Source of the DNA: UBA5734 sp964528645 | GTDB taxonomy: Bacteria; Bacillota; Clostridia; Saccharofermentanales; UBA5734 | DNA: 15,231 nt | Direction: 5' to 3' | NCBI GenBank assembly: GCA_964528645.1 | Contig: CAZGSR010000050.1 | Location: 1-15,231 of the forward strand | In this document: piece by piece, positions 7,122 to 14,471 of the stretch | Numbering within the stretch: position 1 is the stretch's first letter | Layout of the letters: each line of letters opens with the position of its first letter | Notes under the pieces: generated by a model | Seen by the model: the letters and a program-made list of their open reading frames with translations, nothing else | What the model was told of the DNA's origin: nothing | The model's database searches: none | Program-made: the position numbers and the translations under genes

Positions 7122-8012
7122 ATGGATGGATCTGGCAACAGCCTGATGAATCGGATCGAGACGAGCATCGGCACCATGAGCAAGGGACAACGGGCGATTG
7201 CCCAGTATATTCTCCATCATTATGACCAGGCAGCCTATTTGACAGCGGCCCGGATCGGTGACGAGGTCGGTGTCAGTGAATCGACTGTCGTCCGTTTTGC
7301 CATGGAGCTGGGATTTGAGGGTTATCCGCATTTCCAGAAAGTCCTGCAGGAAGAACTCAAGGAAAAGCTCACGTCAGTCCAGAGATTGCGCGCCTCGGCC
7401 AAGCTGGCAGTCCATGAAGACATCCTCGGGGCTGTCCTGCATTCTGATATGGACAAGCTCAAGCGCACCCTGGAACGGATTGACCGCAAGTCTTTTGACC
7501 GGGCTGTCGATCTGATCCTCGGCGCCCGGCGCATCTACATCCTGGGTGTGCGTAGCTCGGCACCGCTGGCCGCTTTCCTCGGTTTTTACTTCAACTTGAT
7601 TTTCGACAACATCCGCCTGGTCCATACGACCAGTGTCAGTGAAATGTTCGAACAGATTTTATCTGTCGGCGAGGGGGATGTCGTGATCGGCATCAGTTTC
7701 CCACGGTATTCCAAACGGACGATCAAGGCGATGAAATTTGCCCGTTCGACCGGGGCGACAGTGATTGCCTTGACTGACAAGAGCAATACCCCCATTGCTG
7801 ACAATGCCGATGTCTGCCTGATGGCTCCCAGTGACATGATGTCGTTCGTCGACTCGCTGGTCGCGCCTTTGAGTGTCATCAATGCCCTCATTGCTGCCAT
7901 CGGCTACCGTCGCCAGGACCATGTCGCCCAGACGCTGGAAAAACTCGAACGGATCTGGGATGAATACGACGTGTATGACAAGGGTGACAGCGACCGGATC
8001 CGGGAGGACTGA
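7122..8012 (+). CDS. MurR/RpiR-family transcriptional regulator
   Basis: DNA-binding regulator with an N-terminal RpiR-type helix-turn-helix (about residues 1-75; recognition segment ARIGDEVGVSESTVVRFAMEL, 43-63) and a C-terminal SIS sugar-phosphate-binding domain (about 130-260; IYILGVRSSAPLAAF, then SFPRYSKRTIKAMKFA and TGATVIALTDKSNTPIA). Length 296 residues, normal for the family. Members usually sense phosphosugars such as N-acetylmuramate or glucosamine phosphates, but no sugar gene lies nearby, so the ligand cannot be inferred from context. It is the first gene after a good promoter, and its stop is two bases from the cmk start, so it is co-transcribed with housekeeping genes. Autoregulation or control of the whole operon is possible but not shown; I saw no obvious operator palindrome. 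Confidence 0.93.
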   Translation: MDGSGNSLMNRIETSIGTMSKGQRAIAQYILHHYDQAAYLTAARIGDEVGVSESTVVRFAMELGFEGYPHFQKVLQEELKEKLTSVQRLRASAKLAVHEDILGAVLHSDMDKLKRTLERIDRKSFDRAVDLILGARRIYILGVRSSAPLAAFLGFYFNLIFDNIRLVHTTSVSEMFEQILSVGEGDVVIGISFPRYSKRTIKAMKFARSTGATVIALTDKSNTPIADNADVCLMAPSDMMSFVDSLVAPLSVINALIAAIGYRRQDHVAQTLEKLERIWDEYDVYDKGDSDRIRED

Positions 8013-8014
8013 CC

Positions 8015-8698
8015 ATGGCCTTTGCAATCGCCCTCGATGGTCCGGCTGGTGCCGGCAAAAGCACCATCGCCCGCCGTGTTGCCGAAGCTCTTGGCATCTT
8101 GTATCTGGATACAGGGGCCATGTACCGGGCCATCGGTATCAAAGCAGTTGCCCAGGGCCTATCCCCCAAGGACGAAGCAGCAATCGGTGCCATGCTCGAG
8201 TCGACTGACCTGGACATCCGTTTTGTGGCCGGCACCCAGGAGGTCTGGCTCGACGGTGTCAATGTCAGCGAGGCCATCCGCACCCCAGAGGCGTCGCGGG
8301 CTGCGTCGGATGTCAGCACCTTGCCGGTCGTGCGCCGTGCCCTGGTCGACCTGCAGCGGCAAATCGCCAGCCGCCAGAGCCTGATCATGGATGGCCGAGA
8401 CATCGGTACCCATGTCCTGCCGGATGCCCGGCACAAATTTTTCCTGACCGCCAGTGTTGATGAGCGAGCCCATCGCCGGCTGCTTGACCTGCAAAACCGC
8501 GGCAACCAGACGACCACTCTGGACGAAGTCCGGGCGGACATCGAATATCGCGACCGCCAGGATTCCGAACGAGCTTTTGCTCCCCTGCGCCAGGCCGAAG
8601 ATGCGATCCTGGTCGATACCACCAACCTGAGTATTGAAGAAGTGGTCCAGACAATCCTGGGCCTGATCGAGACCAGGCCCAACCCAGCCAAAGGATAA
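8015..8698 (+). CDS. cmk: cytidylate kinase
   Basis: Phosphorylates CMP and dCMP with ATP, recycling CMP released by RNA turnover and lipid synthesis. The P-loop GPAGAGKS is at residues 9-16, followed by LYLDTGAMYRAIGIKA, typical of bacterial Cmk; the NMP-binding insertion spans about 45-100. MDGRDIGTHVLPDARHKFFL and YRDRQDSERAFAPL are conserved C-terminal motifs. Length 227 residues matches the family. The start ATG has GGGAGGA at 8002-8008, placed across the end of the regulator gene. The next gene, plsC, begins four bases after the stop. A cmk-plsC-ispH/rpsA order is familiar from Clostridia. Confidence 0.97.
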   Translation: MAFAIALDGPAGAGKSTIARRVAEALGILYLDTGAMYRAIGIKAVAQGLSPKDEAAIGAMLESTDLDIRFVAGTQEVWLDGVNVSEAIRTPEASRAASDVSTLPVVRRALVDLQRQIASRQSLIMDGRDIGTHVLPDARHKFFLTASVDERAHRRLLDLQNRGNQTTTLDEVRADIEYRDRQDSERAFAPLRQAEDAILVDTTNLSIEEVVQTILGLIETRPNPAKG

Positions 8699-8702
8699 TC
8701 CC

Positions 8703-9497
8703 ATGACCGAACCTGCCAAGACTCCCAAAACAGCCAAACCGGCTGATCACAACAAAGACCTGCATGAACTGATCCACGGACATCCAATCTACCGGGCGGT
8801 GGCCAAGACCTTTGCCCGTTTGCTGGTGGTCCTGTTGTTCCGGGTCCAGTTTGAAGGCCTGGAGCACATGCCCACCCAAGGTCCCGTGCTGCTGGTCGCC
8901 AACCATACCAGCCTGCTGGATATCCCGGCCATCCACATGCGCCTCAAGCCCTGGATCTACTGGGTCTCTAAGAAAGAACTCTTCAAGGCACCCGTGATTG
9001 GGTCTTTTTTTGCAGCCATGGGCTGCATTCCGGTCGACAGGCACAAGGTCGACCTCCATGCCGCCCGAGGTATTTTCGGTGCCCTCGATGCGGGTAAAAT
9101 CGTGGCCATTTTCCCCCAGGCAACCCGTGTTCCCCCGGAACGGATCCTGGAACATCTGCCCCGTACCGGGGTGGCCCATTTTGCCATCAAAACAGGTGCG
9201 CCGATCGTGCCCGTTCTGATCGACGGTGACTTCAAGCTCTGGCGCAAAAATCGGATTGTCTTCGGTCCGTCTTTCAAACTCGATGCCAGTCCTCGCCAAC
9301 GATACAATCATGCCCAACTCATGACTTTCACGATCGAGATCATGCAGAAAATCTATGACATGAAAAGCTTTGACTATCACCTGAGCGACCAGGCCCTGTT
9401 GTCTGACCAACTGGTCCGTTTGCCGGATGGCTCATTGGCCATGCAGACCACTGCTGAACAAGAGGCCTTGAAGCTGCTTCAGAAACTGGGCCAGTAA
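8703..9497 (+). CDS. plsC: 1-acyl-sn-glycerol-3-phosphate acyltransferase, PlsC-like
   Basis: Membrane-associated acyltransferase expected to convert lysophosphatidate to phosphatidate in phospholipid synthesis. Catalytic motif I NHTSLLD (HX4D, H68 and D73) is intact, and VDRHKVD fits motif II. Motif III, normally FPEGTR, reads FPQATR at 137-142, replacing the Glu and Gly. PIVPVLIDG fits motif IV. A polar leader of about 20 residues precedes a hydrophobic segment (about 35-47), and the C-terminus carries about 40 residues beyond the usual domain. Length 264 residues is slightly above average. Start ATG has AAGGA seven bases ahead, overlapping the end of cmk; ispH follows after 10 bases. The acyl donor (acyl-ACP, acyl-CoA or acyl-phosphate) cannot be told from sequence. 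Confidence 0.92.
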   Translation: MTEPAKTPKTAKPADHNKDLHELIHGHPIYRAVAKTFARLLVVLLFRVQFEGLEHMPTQGPVLLVANHTSLLDIPAIHMRLKPWIYWVSKKELFKAPVIGSFFAAMGCIPVDRHKVDLHAARGIFGALDAGKIVAIFPQATRVPPERILEHLPRTGVAHFAIKTGAPIVPVLIDGDFKLWRKNRIVFGPSFKLDASPRQRYNHAQLMTFTIEIMQKIYDMKSFDYHLSDQALLSDQLVRLPDGSLAMQTTAEQEALKLLQKLGQ

Positions 9498-9507
9498 AGG
9501 AAGTACC

Positions 9508-11553
9508 GTGAACATAGAACTTGCCAAGACCGCCGGGTTCTGCTTCGGTGTCAAAAAGGCCGTGGATACTGCCTATCGATTGGCCCAGGAGCCATTGGAC
9601 CCGCAAAAACCCGTCTATATGCTGGGGGAACTGATCCACAACAAGACAGTGACCGGCGAACTGTCTGGTCTGGGCCTGCTCTCAGCTGAAACGGTCGAAG
9701 ACATCCCGGAAGGCTCCCGCGTCCTGATCCGGGCCCATGGTGTTCCGCCCCAGACATTGGAAACCCTTCAAGCCAGGCGCTGTGAGATCATCGACAGCAC
9801 CTGTCCTTATGTCCAGAAAATCCACCGCCTGGCCAGGATTGCCAGCCAGGAGAATCGCCAGGTTTTAATCGCCGGCAACCCTGGCCATCCGGAAGTGATC
9901 GGCATTATGGGCGAATGCAGTTCGCCGGCTATTCTCCTGCACAGCCAGCAAGAAGCCCAGGACCTGGAGCCTGACAATAAGGCGTATACACTTGTTGCCC
10001 AGACAACTTTCGCCTTCCGCGAATATCAGGCCATCCAGGCCATTCTGAAAAATAAAATTGCAAACCTGCAAATATTTGATACAATATGTAGTACTACTGA
10101 AATCAGGCAAGAAGAAGCGCTGGACATCGCAGCACGGTCCGATCTGATGTTCGTCATCGGCAGTCGCGGCAGTTCCAACACCATGAAGCTCTTTGACATT
10201 TGCCGGACTCAGTGTGGTGAGACGCATCTGGTTGAAACCCCGCAAGAGGTTCGTCCGATCCTTACCGGCAGGGATTTATCCTCCCTGAAGGTTGGCGTGG
10301 TGGCAGGTGCTTCGACACCGGAACGTATTATCAGGGAGGTTATCCAGGAGATGACAGAACAAGAGGCTTTGACAAACCAGCAGGAACAAGGTGACGTGAG
10401 CTTCACGGATTTCATCGACAACATTCCGCAGATTCGGCGGGGTGCCACGGTCAAGGGCGTCATCGTACGCTATGACAACGATTACGTCTATGTCGATGTC
10501 CGAGACAAGTCCGAGGGCAAGATCCCGCGTCATGAGTTTGATGCTGACCCCGATTTCGACCTGGATCAGGCAGTAGCCAATCACACCGAAATTGATGTCT
10601 ATGTACGCAATATCCGCAATACCGAGATGAGCAAGGAAATCGTCCTTTCCAAGGCTCGTGTCGATTTTGGCAAGTACAAGGCTCTGATCGAGGAAGCTTT
10701 CGAAAACAAGACCCCCATCCAGGTCAAGGTGATCAATGTCGTCAAGGACGGCGTGATTGCGACCTATGGCGGTGTCGACATTTATATCCATCGCACCCAG
10801 CTCGAGATGAACATGGTCAATGACCTCGATCCTTATCGTGGCCAGACCCTGGATATTCTCGTCACCCAGTATGACCCGGATAAGAAGCGCCTGCGTGTCT
10901 CCGGATCCCGCCGTGCCCTGCTTGCGACCGCCCGCAAGGAAAAGGCCGACGAGGTCTGGGATTCGATCGAGGCAGGCAAGGAATACGACGGCGTCGTCCG
11001 CAGCCTGACCACATTCGGTGCCTTCGTTGATATTGGTGGCGTCGATGGCCTGGTCCACGTGTCCGAGCTGTCCTGGAACCGCATCCACCATCCGTCCGAG
11101 GTGGTCAGTGTCGGTGATCCGATCCACGTCTATGTCAAGGACTTTGACCGTGAGAAGAAGCGCATCTCGCTCGGCTACAAACGCGTGACCGATGATCCAT
11201 ACCACGATGTCGAAGCGCAGTTCCCGGTTGGTACCATCGTCCATGGCCGTATTGCCCGCATGTTCCAGTTCGGCGCTTTCATCGAGCTGGCTCCTGGTGT
11301 GGATGCGCTCTGCCACATCTCCCAGATTTCCGACGTCCGGCTCAATCGTCCGGAGGAAGTCCTGCGTGAAGGCATGGAAGTTGACGCCCGCGTTCTCGAG
11401 GTTTCCAATGAGAAACGCCGCATCAGCATCTCCATCAAGGACGTCGAACCGATCAATCCCATGCACGAGGATGAGATGGTTCACGAGGACGTTGAGATGG
11501 TCCACGAGGACGTCGAGCTGACCCATGAGGACACCACCGAGACCGAAGCCTGA
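9508..11553 (+). CDS. ispH: fused HMBPP reductase (IspH) and ribosomal protein S1
   Basis: Residues 1-281 form IspH, which makes IPP and DMAPP from HMBPP in the last MEP-pathway step. Its three iron-sulfur ligands are C12 (GFCFGV), C99 (STCPYV) and C194 (ICSTT), with AHGVPP and NPGHPEVIG motifs present. Residues about 309-650 hold four S1 RNA-binding domains (near 309-375, 399-466, 488-557 and 573-643); the third and fourth carry FGAFVDIGGVDGLVHVSEL and FGAFIELAPGVDALCHISQI. An acidic His-Glu-Asp tail of 30 residues ends the protein (652-681). This fusion is known in Clostridia, so the 681-residue length is not an assembly error. The GTG start has AAAGGA six bases ahead, overlapping the plsC stop. 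An internal ATG with Shine-Dalgarno at the domain junction and an upstream promoter-like sequence may allow separate S1 synthesis. Last gene of its operon. Confidence 0.97.
   Translation: MNIELAKTAGFCFGVKKAVDTAYRLAQEPLDPQKPVYMLGELIHNKTVTGELSGLGLLSAETVEDIPEGSRVLIRAHGVPPQTLETLQARRCEIIDSTCPYVQKIHRLARIASQENRQVLIAGNPGHPEVIGIMGECSSPAILLHSQQEAQDLEPDNKAYTLVAQTTFAFREYQAIQAILKNKIANLQIFDTICSTTEIRQEEALDIAARSDLMFVIGSRGSSNTMKLFDICRTQCGETHLVETPQEVRPILTGRDLSSLKVGVVAGASTPERIIREVIQEMTEQEALTNQQEQGDVSFTDFIDNIPQIRRGATVKGVIVRYDNDYVYVDVRDKSEGKIPRHEFDADPDFDLDQAVANHTEIDVYVRNIRNTEMSKEIVLSKARVDFGKYKALIEEAFENKTPIQVKVINVVKDGVIATYGGVDIYIHRTQLEMNMVNDLDPYRGQTLDILVTQYDPDKKRLRVSGSRRALLATARKEKADEVWDSIEAGKEYDGVVRSLTTFGAFVDIGGVDGLVHVSELSWNRIHHPSEVVSVGDPIHVYVKDFDREKKRISLGYKRVTDDPYHDVEAQFPVGTIVHGRIARMFQFGAFIELAPGVDALCHISQISDVRLNRPEEVLREGMEVDARVLEVSNEKRRISISIKDVEPINPMHEDEMVHEDVEMVHEDVELTHEDTTETEA
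10058..10085 (+). promoter_or_regulatory. candidate internal promoter inside ispH, upstream of the S1 part
   Basis: TTGCAA (10058-10063), 16 bases, then TACAAT (10080-10085) with TG at 10077-10078 one base ahead, which makes an extended -10. It lies in a markedly AT-rich patch of about 50 bases in an otherwise GC-rich gene. A transcript from here would start near 10092 and carry the internal ribosome site at 10336-10353. The role is inferred. Confidence 0.4.
10336..10353 (+). promoter_or_regulatory. candidate internal ribosome binding site and ATG for free S1
   Basis: GGGAGGT (10334-10340) precedes an in-frame ATG at 10351-10353 by about 10 bases. The ATG is codon 282 of the fused gene, directly after the last conserved IspH segment (VVAGASTPERIIREVIQE) and before the S1 linker. 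Initiation here would yield a 400-residue S1 protein. Seen in sequence; use is inferred. Confidence 0.4.
11476..11538 (+). repeat. 21-base tandem repeat encoding a His-Glu-Asp tail
   Basis: Three consecutive 21-base units lie at the 3' end of ispH/rpsA: 11476-11496 and 11497-11517 are nearly identical (VHED core), and 11518-11538 is diverged (THED). A partial unit precedes them (MHEDE, 11461-11475). The encoded tail has a His followed by Glu-Asp every seven residues. The phase-keeping, near-identical units suggest recent slippage expansion. Confidence 0.8.
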
Positions 11554-11585
11554 CATCACCGACAACCCCGTCATATGAGACAACA

Positions 11586-11616
11586 GAGGCTGCCTGGAAC
11601 GGGCAGCCTCTTTTTT
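11586..11616 (+). terminator. intrinsic terminator of the rpiR-cmk-plsC-ispH/rpsA operon
   Basis: Perfect 9-bp stem GAGGCTGCC (11586-11594) / GGCAGCCTC (11602-11610), a 7-base loop and six T's immediately after. It lies 32 bases after the ispH/rpsA stop codon and closes the operon before the MATE gene. Confidence 0.93.
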
Positions 11617-11663
11617 ATCCGATAGCCAGTCATTCGCCTGGCAGAGAAGGAAAAACATCAGCC

Positions 11664-13091
11664 ATGCATACAACTCAGAACCAGTCGGAACAGCCTCTGG
11701 CAGCCCGTGAACACCCGTTATCCCCGCGCGAGCGCCAGCTGGCGTTCGATCCCATCCCGGCGCTGGTCATCCGCTATTCTGTGCCGGCGATCATCGGCAT
11801 GCTGGTCAATGCCCTCTATAACGTGGTCGACCGCTTCTGGATCGGCCAGCTGCACAACACTGCGGCGCTGTCTGGTATTGGTTTGACTCTGCCGATGTTC
11901 AATCTCATCCTCGGATTCATGCAGCTGGTTGGTGTCGGCGCCACGGCATCGATCTCACTGAAACTGGGAGCGAAACGGCATGATGAGGCCGAGCAAGTCC
12001 TGGCCAACGCCCTGACTTTGTGTATCCTGATCGGCAGTGCCATCATGGCTGCTGGCCTGATCTGGCTCGATCCGATTCTGGTTCTGCTCGGCGGCAGTCC
12101 GGCGACCTTGCCCTATGCCCGGGATTATTTGCAGATCATTTTGCTGGGCAATGTTTTCAACACCATCGGCTTTGCCCTGAACCACACCATCCGGGGCGCC
12201 GGCAACCCACGCAGGTCAGCCGCGACTCAGCTTTTAGGCGCCACTGTGAACATGGTCCTGGACCCGCTGTTTATCCTGGGATTTGGTTGGGGCGTCCGTG
12301 GTGCGGCCTGGGCGACCATCATCAGCCAGTTCGTTTCCATGATCTGGGTGCTTTCTTATTTTGTTGGCCAGGGCAGCCATCTGCGCCTGAAACCTGCGAG
12401 GATGATGTTCGAGGCCAGGGCGGTCCGCCAGATCCTGTCCATTGGTGTGGCCCCCTTCACCATGCAGATCTCGATGAGTCTGGTCACCATCCTGGCTAAT
12501 CGCATGCTCAAATTTCATGGCGGTGATGCCGGTATTGCGGTCATGACGATTGTGGCCAGCATGACCATACTCTTTCTGATGCCCCTGTTCGGGATCAACC
12601 AGGGTCTGCAGCCGATCTTGGGCTACAATTATGGTGCGCAAAACTACCAGCGAGTCGAGGCTGCCTGGCGTGTGGGGGTTGCCATAGCAACCGGGATTGT
12701 CGTTTTGGGATTTGCCCTGATCCAGCTTTTCCCCCAGGCGATTATCCGGCTTTTCAGCACAGACCCCGTGATCCTGGACATGGGCAGTCAAGCCCTCCGG
12801 ACCTACCTGATGGTCCTGCCTTTCCTGGGATTCCAGATCATCAGCACGATCTATTTCCAGAGCATCGGCCATGCCCGGACTGCGATGTTCGCCAGCCTGA
12901 TGCGCCAGGTCATTTTCCTGATTCCGTTGTATCTGGTCCTGCCCCATTACCTTGGGCTACCAGGTGTCTGGCTGGCCAGCCCGATTGCAGATGGGCTATC
13001 GGTGGTGGTCACTGCTGTTTTAATCGCGCGGGAGATGCGCCGTTTGCACCAGCTGGGCAGCCTGCAGATTCCAGAATCTGTCTCAACGTAA
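11664..13091 (+). CDS. MATE-family efflux transporter
   Basis: Polytopic inner-membrane antiporter of the MATE family, expected to export drugs or cationic metabolites using a sodium or proton gradient. The 475-residue protein has the usual length and about 12 hydrophobic segments in two halves. The opening segment PIPALVIRYSVPAIIGMLV with NALYNVVDRFWIG and GATASISLKLG is characteristic of the MepA/NorM-like bacterial group, as is the second-half segment GINQGLQPILGYNYGA. A charged N-terminal stretch of about 30 residues precedes the first membrane helix. AGAAGGA lies about 12 bases ahead of ATG 11664, a long spacing. It follows the terminator of the preceding operon; I could not find a convincing promoter in the 47 bases between. 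Substrate cannot be predicted; nothing nearby suggests a dedicated resistance role. Confidence 0.93.
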   Translation: MHTTQNQSEQPLAAREHPLSPRERQLAFDPIPALVIRYSVPAIIGMLVNALYNVVDRFWIGQLHNTAALSGIGLTLPMFNLILGFMQLVGVGATASISLKLGAKRHDEAEQVLANALTLCILIGSAIMAAGLIWLDPILVLLGGSPATLPYARDYLQIILLGNVFNTIGFALNHTIRGAGNPRRSAATQLLGATVNMVLDPLFILGFGWGVRGAAWATIISQFVSMIWVLSYFVGQGSHLRLKPARMMFEARAVRQILSIGVAPFTMQISMSLVTILANRMLKFHGGDAGIAVMTIVASMTILFLMPLFGINQGLQPILGYNYGAQNYQRVEAAWRVGVAIATGIVVLGFALIQLFPQAIIRLFSTDPVILDMGSQALRTYLMVLPFLGFQIISTIYFQSIGHARTAMFASLMRQVIFLIPLYLVLPHYLGLPGVWLASPIADGLSVVVTAVLIAREMRRLHQLGSLQIPESVST

Positions 13092-13092
13092 A

Positions 13093-13113
13093 GCCGCCTC
13101 GTATCAGGCGGGC
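13093..13113. terminator. hairpin between convergent MATE and pepV genes
   Basis: GCCGCCT (13093-13099) and AGGCGGGC (13106-13113) pair with one bulged G around a 6-base loop. On the plus strand it is followed by TGTTT, on the minus strand by TTTA. It probably serves as a modest bidirectional terminator. Confidence 0.5.
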
Positions 13114-13139
13114 TGTTTCCAGGCGTGCAGCATGAAAGA

Positions 13140-14471
13140 TCAGCCAGCCAGCTCGCGCAAGGCTTCGCGGTAAATGGCCGCCGAAGCAAGCAATTTTTCG
13201 ATGGTGATGTACTCGTCGACTTGATGGCAGACATCCGGCTCACCTGGAAACGACGGCCCAAAGGCGACAATATTAGGCATTGCCCGGGCGTATGTACCGC
13301 CGCCAATCGCGATCGCCGAGGCATGGGCCCCGGTCAGGCGGTTATAGACGGCCATCAGGGTTTTGACCAGAGGTCGCCCGGGATCACCCGCCAGGGGGGC
13401 GGTATGGCTGACCAGCTCGACGGTGGCCTGGAATGGGGCAACTGTTGCAGTCATCTGGGCCAGGATGGTCTCGACTTGCCAGCTGGCCGGATAGCGGATA
13501 TCCAGGACCAGGCTGCCTTGTTCCAGATCCAGTTTGAGCACGCCTGGGTTCAAGGTCAGAGGTCCCGAGCTGTCTTCACCTGCGATGCCGAGTGCCTGGC
13601 CTGTCCAGTCTTCGGCGATCAAGGCCTGGTAGAGCTGGACCATTGGATGGGCACCGGGCCGCTGCGCCGCTGATGCCATTGCGACTCCGATCGCATTGTG
13701 CCCTTCCCAGGGCAAACTGGCATGGGCGGCCTTGCCTGTATAGGTTTCAGTGATGACATGTCCCTGCTCATCCTGCCAGGTCAGGTCGCACCGTGCCGGA
13801 ACCATGTTGGCCCGCTGGCCAGCCACGGCAGCCAGCAAAAATTGTCCATGGCTGTCCAGCGTGGAAAATGGCTTCCCGGGTTGGTTTTTCAGCTGGATCT
13901 TGACATGCGCAATGCCTTTTTCCGCATAAATAACTGGGAAACTGGCATCCGGTGTGAAACCTGCAGTGGGCAAATCGGCTACTTGTGTGTAGTGGCTCAT
14001 ACAGGCGCTGCCACTTTCTTCATCCAGTCCGGCAATCAGGCGGATCCTTCCTTTGGGGATGAATCCCTCATCCTTGAGGGCTTTCATCGCATACAAGGCA
14101 GAAACCAGCGGTCCTTTGTCGTCTGCTGTCCCGCGGGCGATGATCCTGTCCGCTGTGACAATAGGCGTGAATGGATCATGTGACCAGCCATCGATGGCTG
14201 GTACAACATCCAGATGGCCCAGAACGGCCGTGATCGGACCCTCGCTGCCCCAGTCCAGATAGCCACAGTAGCCATCCAGATCGACCGGCGTGAACCCAAG
14301 TTCAGCGCCCAGCGCGAGCAACGCATCCAGGGATCTTTTCGTCTCCAGACCAAAAGGCGCACCTGTTTCAGGGCGTCCCTTGACACTTGGGATCGCGCAC
14401 AATTCAACCGTTGCCCGGACCATGACATCGCGATAGGCGGCCATGGACTGGGCGATGGCCTGCTTATCCAT
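13140..14471 (-). CDS. pepV: M20-family dipeptidase, PepV-type
   Basis: Cytoplasmic dinuclear zinc dipeptidase that splits a broad range of dipeptides in peptide nutrition. The metal and catalytic residues are in place: H86 and D88 in GHLDVVP, D118 in TADDKGP, E151/E152 in LDEESGS, an Asp in PDASFPV near 175, and a C-terminal His in DVCHQVDEYI. They sit within a few residues of the positions I recall for Lactobacillus PepV, and TGAPFG near the N-terminus also fits. The product has 443 residues, slightly below the usual 460-470. The ATG at 14471 is chosen because GAGGA lies eight bases ahead; an in-frame start further upstream would run far into the preceding gene. It overlaps the end of that gene by 8 bases, so the two are translationally coupled. 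It converges on the MATE gene. Confidence 0.94.
   Translation of the reverse strand: MDKQAIAQSMAAYRDVMVRATVELCAIPSVKGRPETGAPFGLETKRSLDALLALGAELGFTPVDLDGYCGYLDWGSEGPITAVLGHLDVVPAIDGWSHDPFTPIVTADRIIARGTADDKGPLVSALYAMKALKDEGFIPKGRIRLIAGLDEESGSACMSHYTQVADLPTAGFTPDASFPVIYAEKGIAHVKIQLKNQPGKPFSTLDSHGQFLLAAVAGQRANMVPARCDLTWQDEQGHVITETYTGKAAHASLPWEGHNAIGVAMASAAQRPGAHPMVQLYQALIAEDWTGQALGIAGEDSSGPLTLNPGVLKLDLEQGSLVLDIRYPASWQVETILAQMTATVAPFQATVELVSHTAPLAGDPGRPLVKTLMAVYNRLTGAHASAIAIGGGTYARAMPNIVAFGPSFPGEPDVCHQVDEYITIEKLLASAAIYREALRELAG

Noticed and set aside
8385..9410. 341-residue minus-strand open frame opposite cmk and plsC
   Set aside because: It spans two well-supported genes, has no family resemblance and no ribosome site; coincidental.
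9508..11553. IspH-S1 fusion as an assembly error or a novel fusion
   Set aside because: The reading frame is continuous with a sensible linker, and this fusion is already known in Clostridia.
10276..11673. 465-residue open frame on the minus strand opposite the S1 part
   Set aside because: It is also codon-aligned antisense, ends at the first TTA codon of the sense gene, and shows no domain; a codon-bias shadow.
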